19,124 nucleotides of DNA. Source: a bacterium (GTDB lineage: Bacteria > Patescibacteriota > UBA1384 > XYA2-FULL-43-10 > 1-14-0-10-43-13). The notes below the pieces were generated by a model. It made no database searches. It saw only the letters and a list, made by a program, of their open reading frames with translations, and was not told where the DNA came from. The stretch lies in contig JAUSKR010000038.1 of NCBI GenBank assembly GCA_030649445.1, positions 1 to 19,124 of the forward strand. Reading direction: 5' to 3'. The position numbers and the translations under genes are program-made. Below, one piece after another: positions 18,997 to 19,124 of this stretch (position 1 is the first letter of the stretch; every line of letters begins with the position of its first letter).

Positions 18997-19124
18997 TTCA
19001 TTTAAGATTAATTAGTTAGGCGCGATGGCCAGCCCCTGTAGTCACAGAGGCTGGCCCGACACAGTTGCAAAACTGCCGCAGAATTTGTTTTAACAATGGC
19101 GTCTGTTTTTGCGTTTACCTGCAG
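18997..19124. other. Right-edge region: strong hairpin and possible end of a minus-strand gene
   Basis: A hairpin GGCCAGCC/GGCTGGCC (19027-19034 with 19049-19056) with a further inner CTGT-AGTC-ACAG pair is prominent. On the minus strand two short frames enter from the edge: one ends AGKRKNRRHC at a TAA (19090-19092), the other runs to a TAA near 19009. Either could be the tail of a gene outside the window, followed by the terminator at 18974-18996. I cannot choose between them. Confidence 0.25.

Noticed and set aside
1..19124. CRISPR array
   Set aside because: No regularly spaced direct repeats of 24-40 nt were seen; the repeats present are tRNA copies, REP hairpins and AT-rich words.

Overview
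This window looks like a piece of the chromosome of a streamlined, mostly AT-rich bacterium, most plausibly a member of the Candidate Phyla Radiation (Patescibacteria). The taxonomic call is inference. It rests on many tRNA genes with encoded CCA ends interleaved with small genes, compact operons with overlapping genes, a tRNA-linked GIY-YIG nuclease ORF, abundant small intergenic hairpin repeats, and membrane glycosyltransferases with a CPR-like look. TGA is used as a stop, so the UGA=Gly code of some CPR lineages does not apply.

Layout. Positions 1-2332 (minus) hold the N-terminal 777 residues of a secreted, probably disulfide-bonded repeat surface protein, cut by the window edge. It has its own promoter that predicts a leaderless mRNA. 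Behind it are an ABC exporter (2386-4206, minus), two tRNA-Arg genes (minus) and tRNA-Pro (plus). Then come a Nudix hydrolase, a five-bladed-propeller glycosidase-like protein and a lipoprotein alpha/beta hydrolase, all plus. Next is tRNA-Gly(UCC), then pyrD and pyrC homologues (minus, separately terminated), then tRNA-His. A four-gene minus-strand operon (15605 to 11193) encodes a small membrane protein, a processive-type GT2, a GT39 (PMT-like) transferase and a polyprenyl-phosphate GT2. Together they look like a lipid-linked sugar and surface glycosylation module. Upstream on the same strand are a tRNA-Thr remnant, a GIY-YIG nuclease, tRNA-Thr(CGU), a HIT protein, a PPC/DUF296 protein and tRNA-Gly(CCC). 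The window ends with lysA (plus) and a cluster of hairpins.

Most unusual signal. Several tRNA loci are linked to structured repeat units. Downstream of tRNA-Gly(UCC) and tRNA-His the same architecture appears twice: intact tRNA, intrinsic terminator, degenerate inverted copy of the tRNA 3' end, about 100 nt of internal hairpins, direct copy of the tRNA 3' end, second terminator. At tRNA-Thr and tRNA-Gly(CCC), a REP-like hairpin (31 of 34 bases shared between loci) is joined to a tRNA fragment at the same D-loop position. At Thr it forms the 3' end of a GIY-YIG endonuclease ORF lying between an intact tRNA and a truncated, diverged second copy. These could be scars or active forms of a tRNA-targeting element family, or a structured tRNA-associated RNA.

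Base composition is mosaic. The lipoprotein hydrolase, pyrD, pyrC and lysA are clearly GC-richer than the rest and have strong Shine-Dalgarno sites. Pairs of them share leader or trailer words, which suggests a shared history or transfer.
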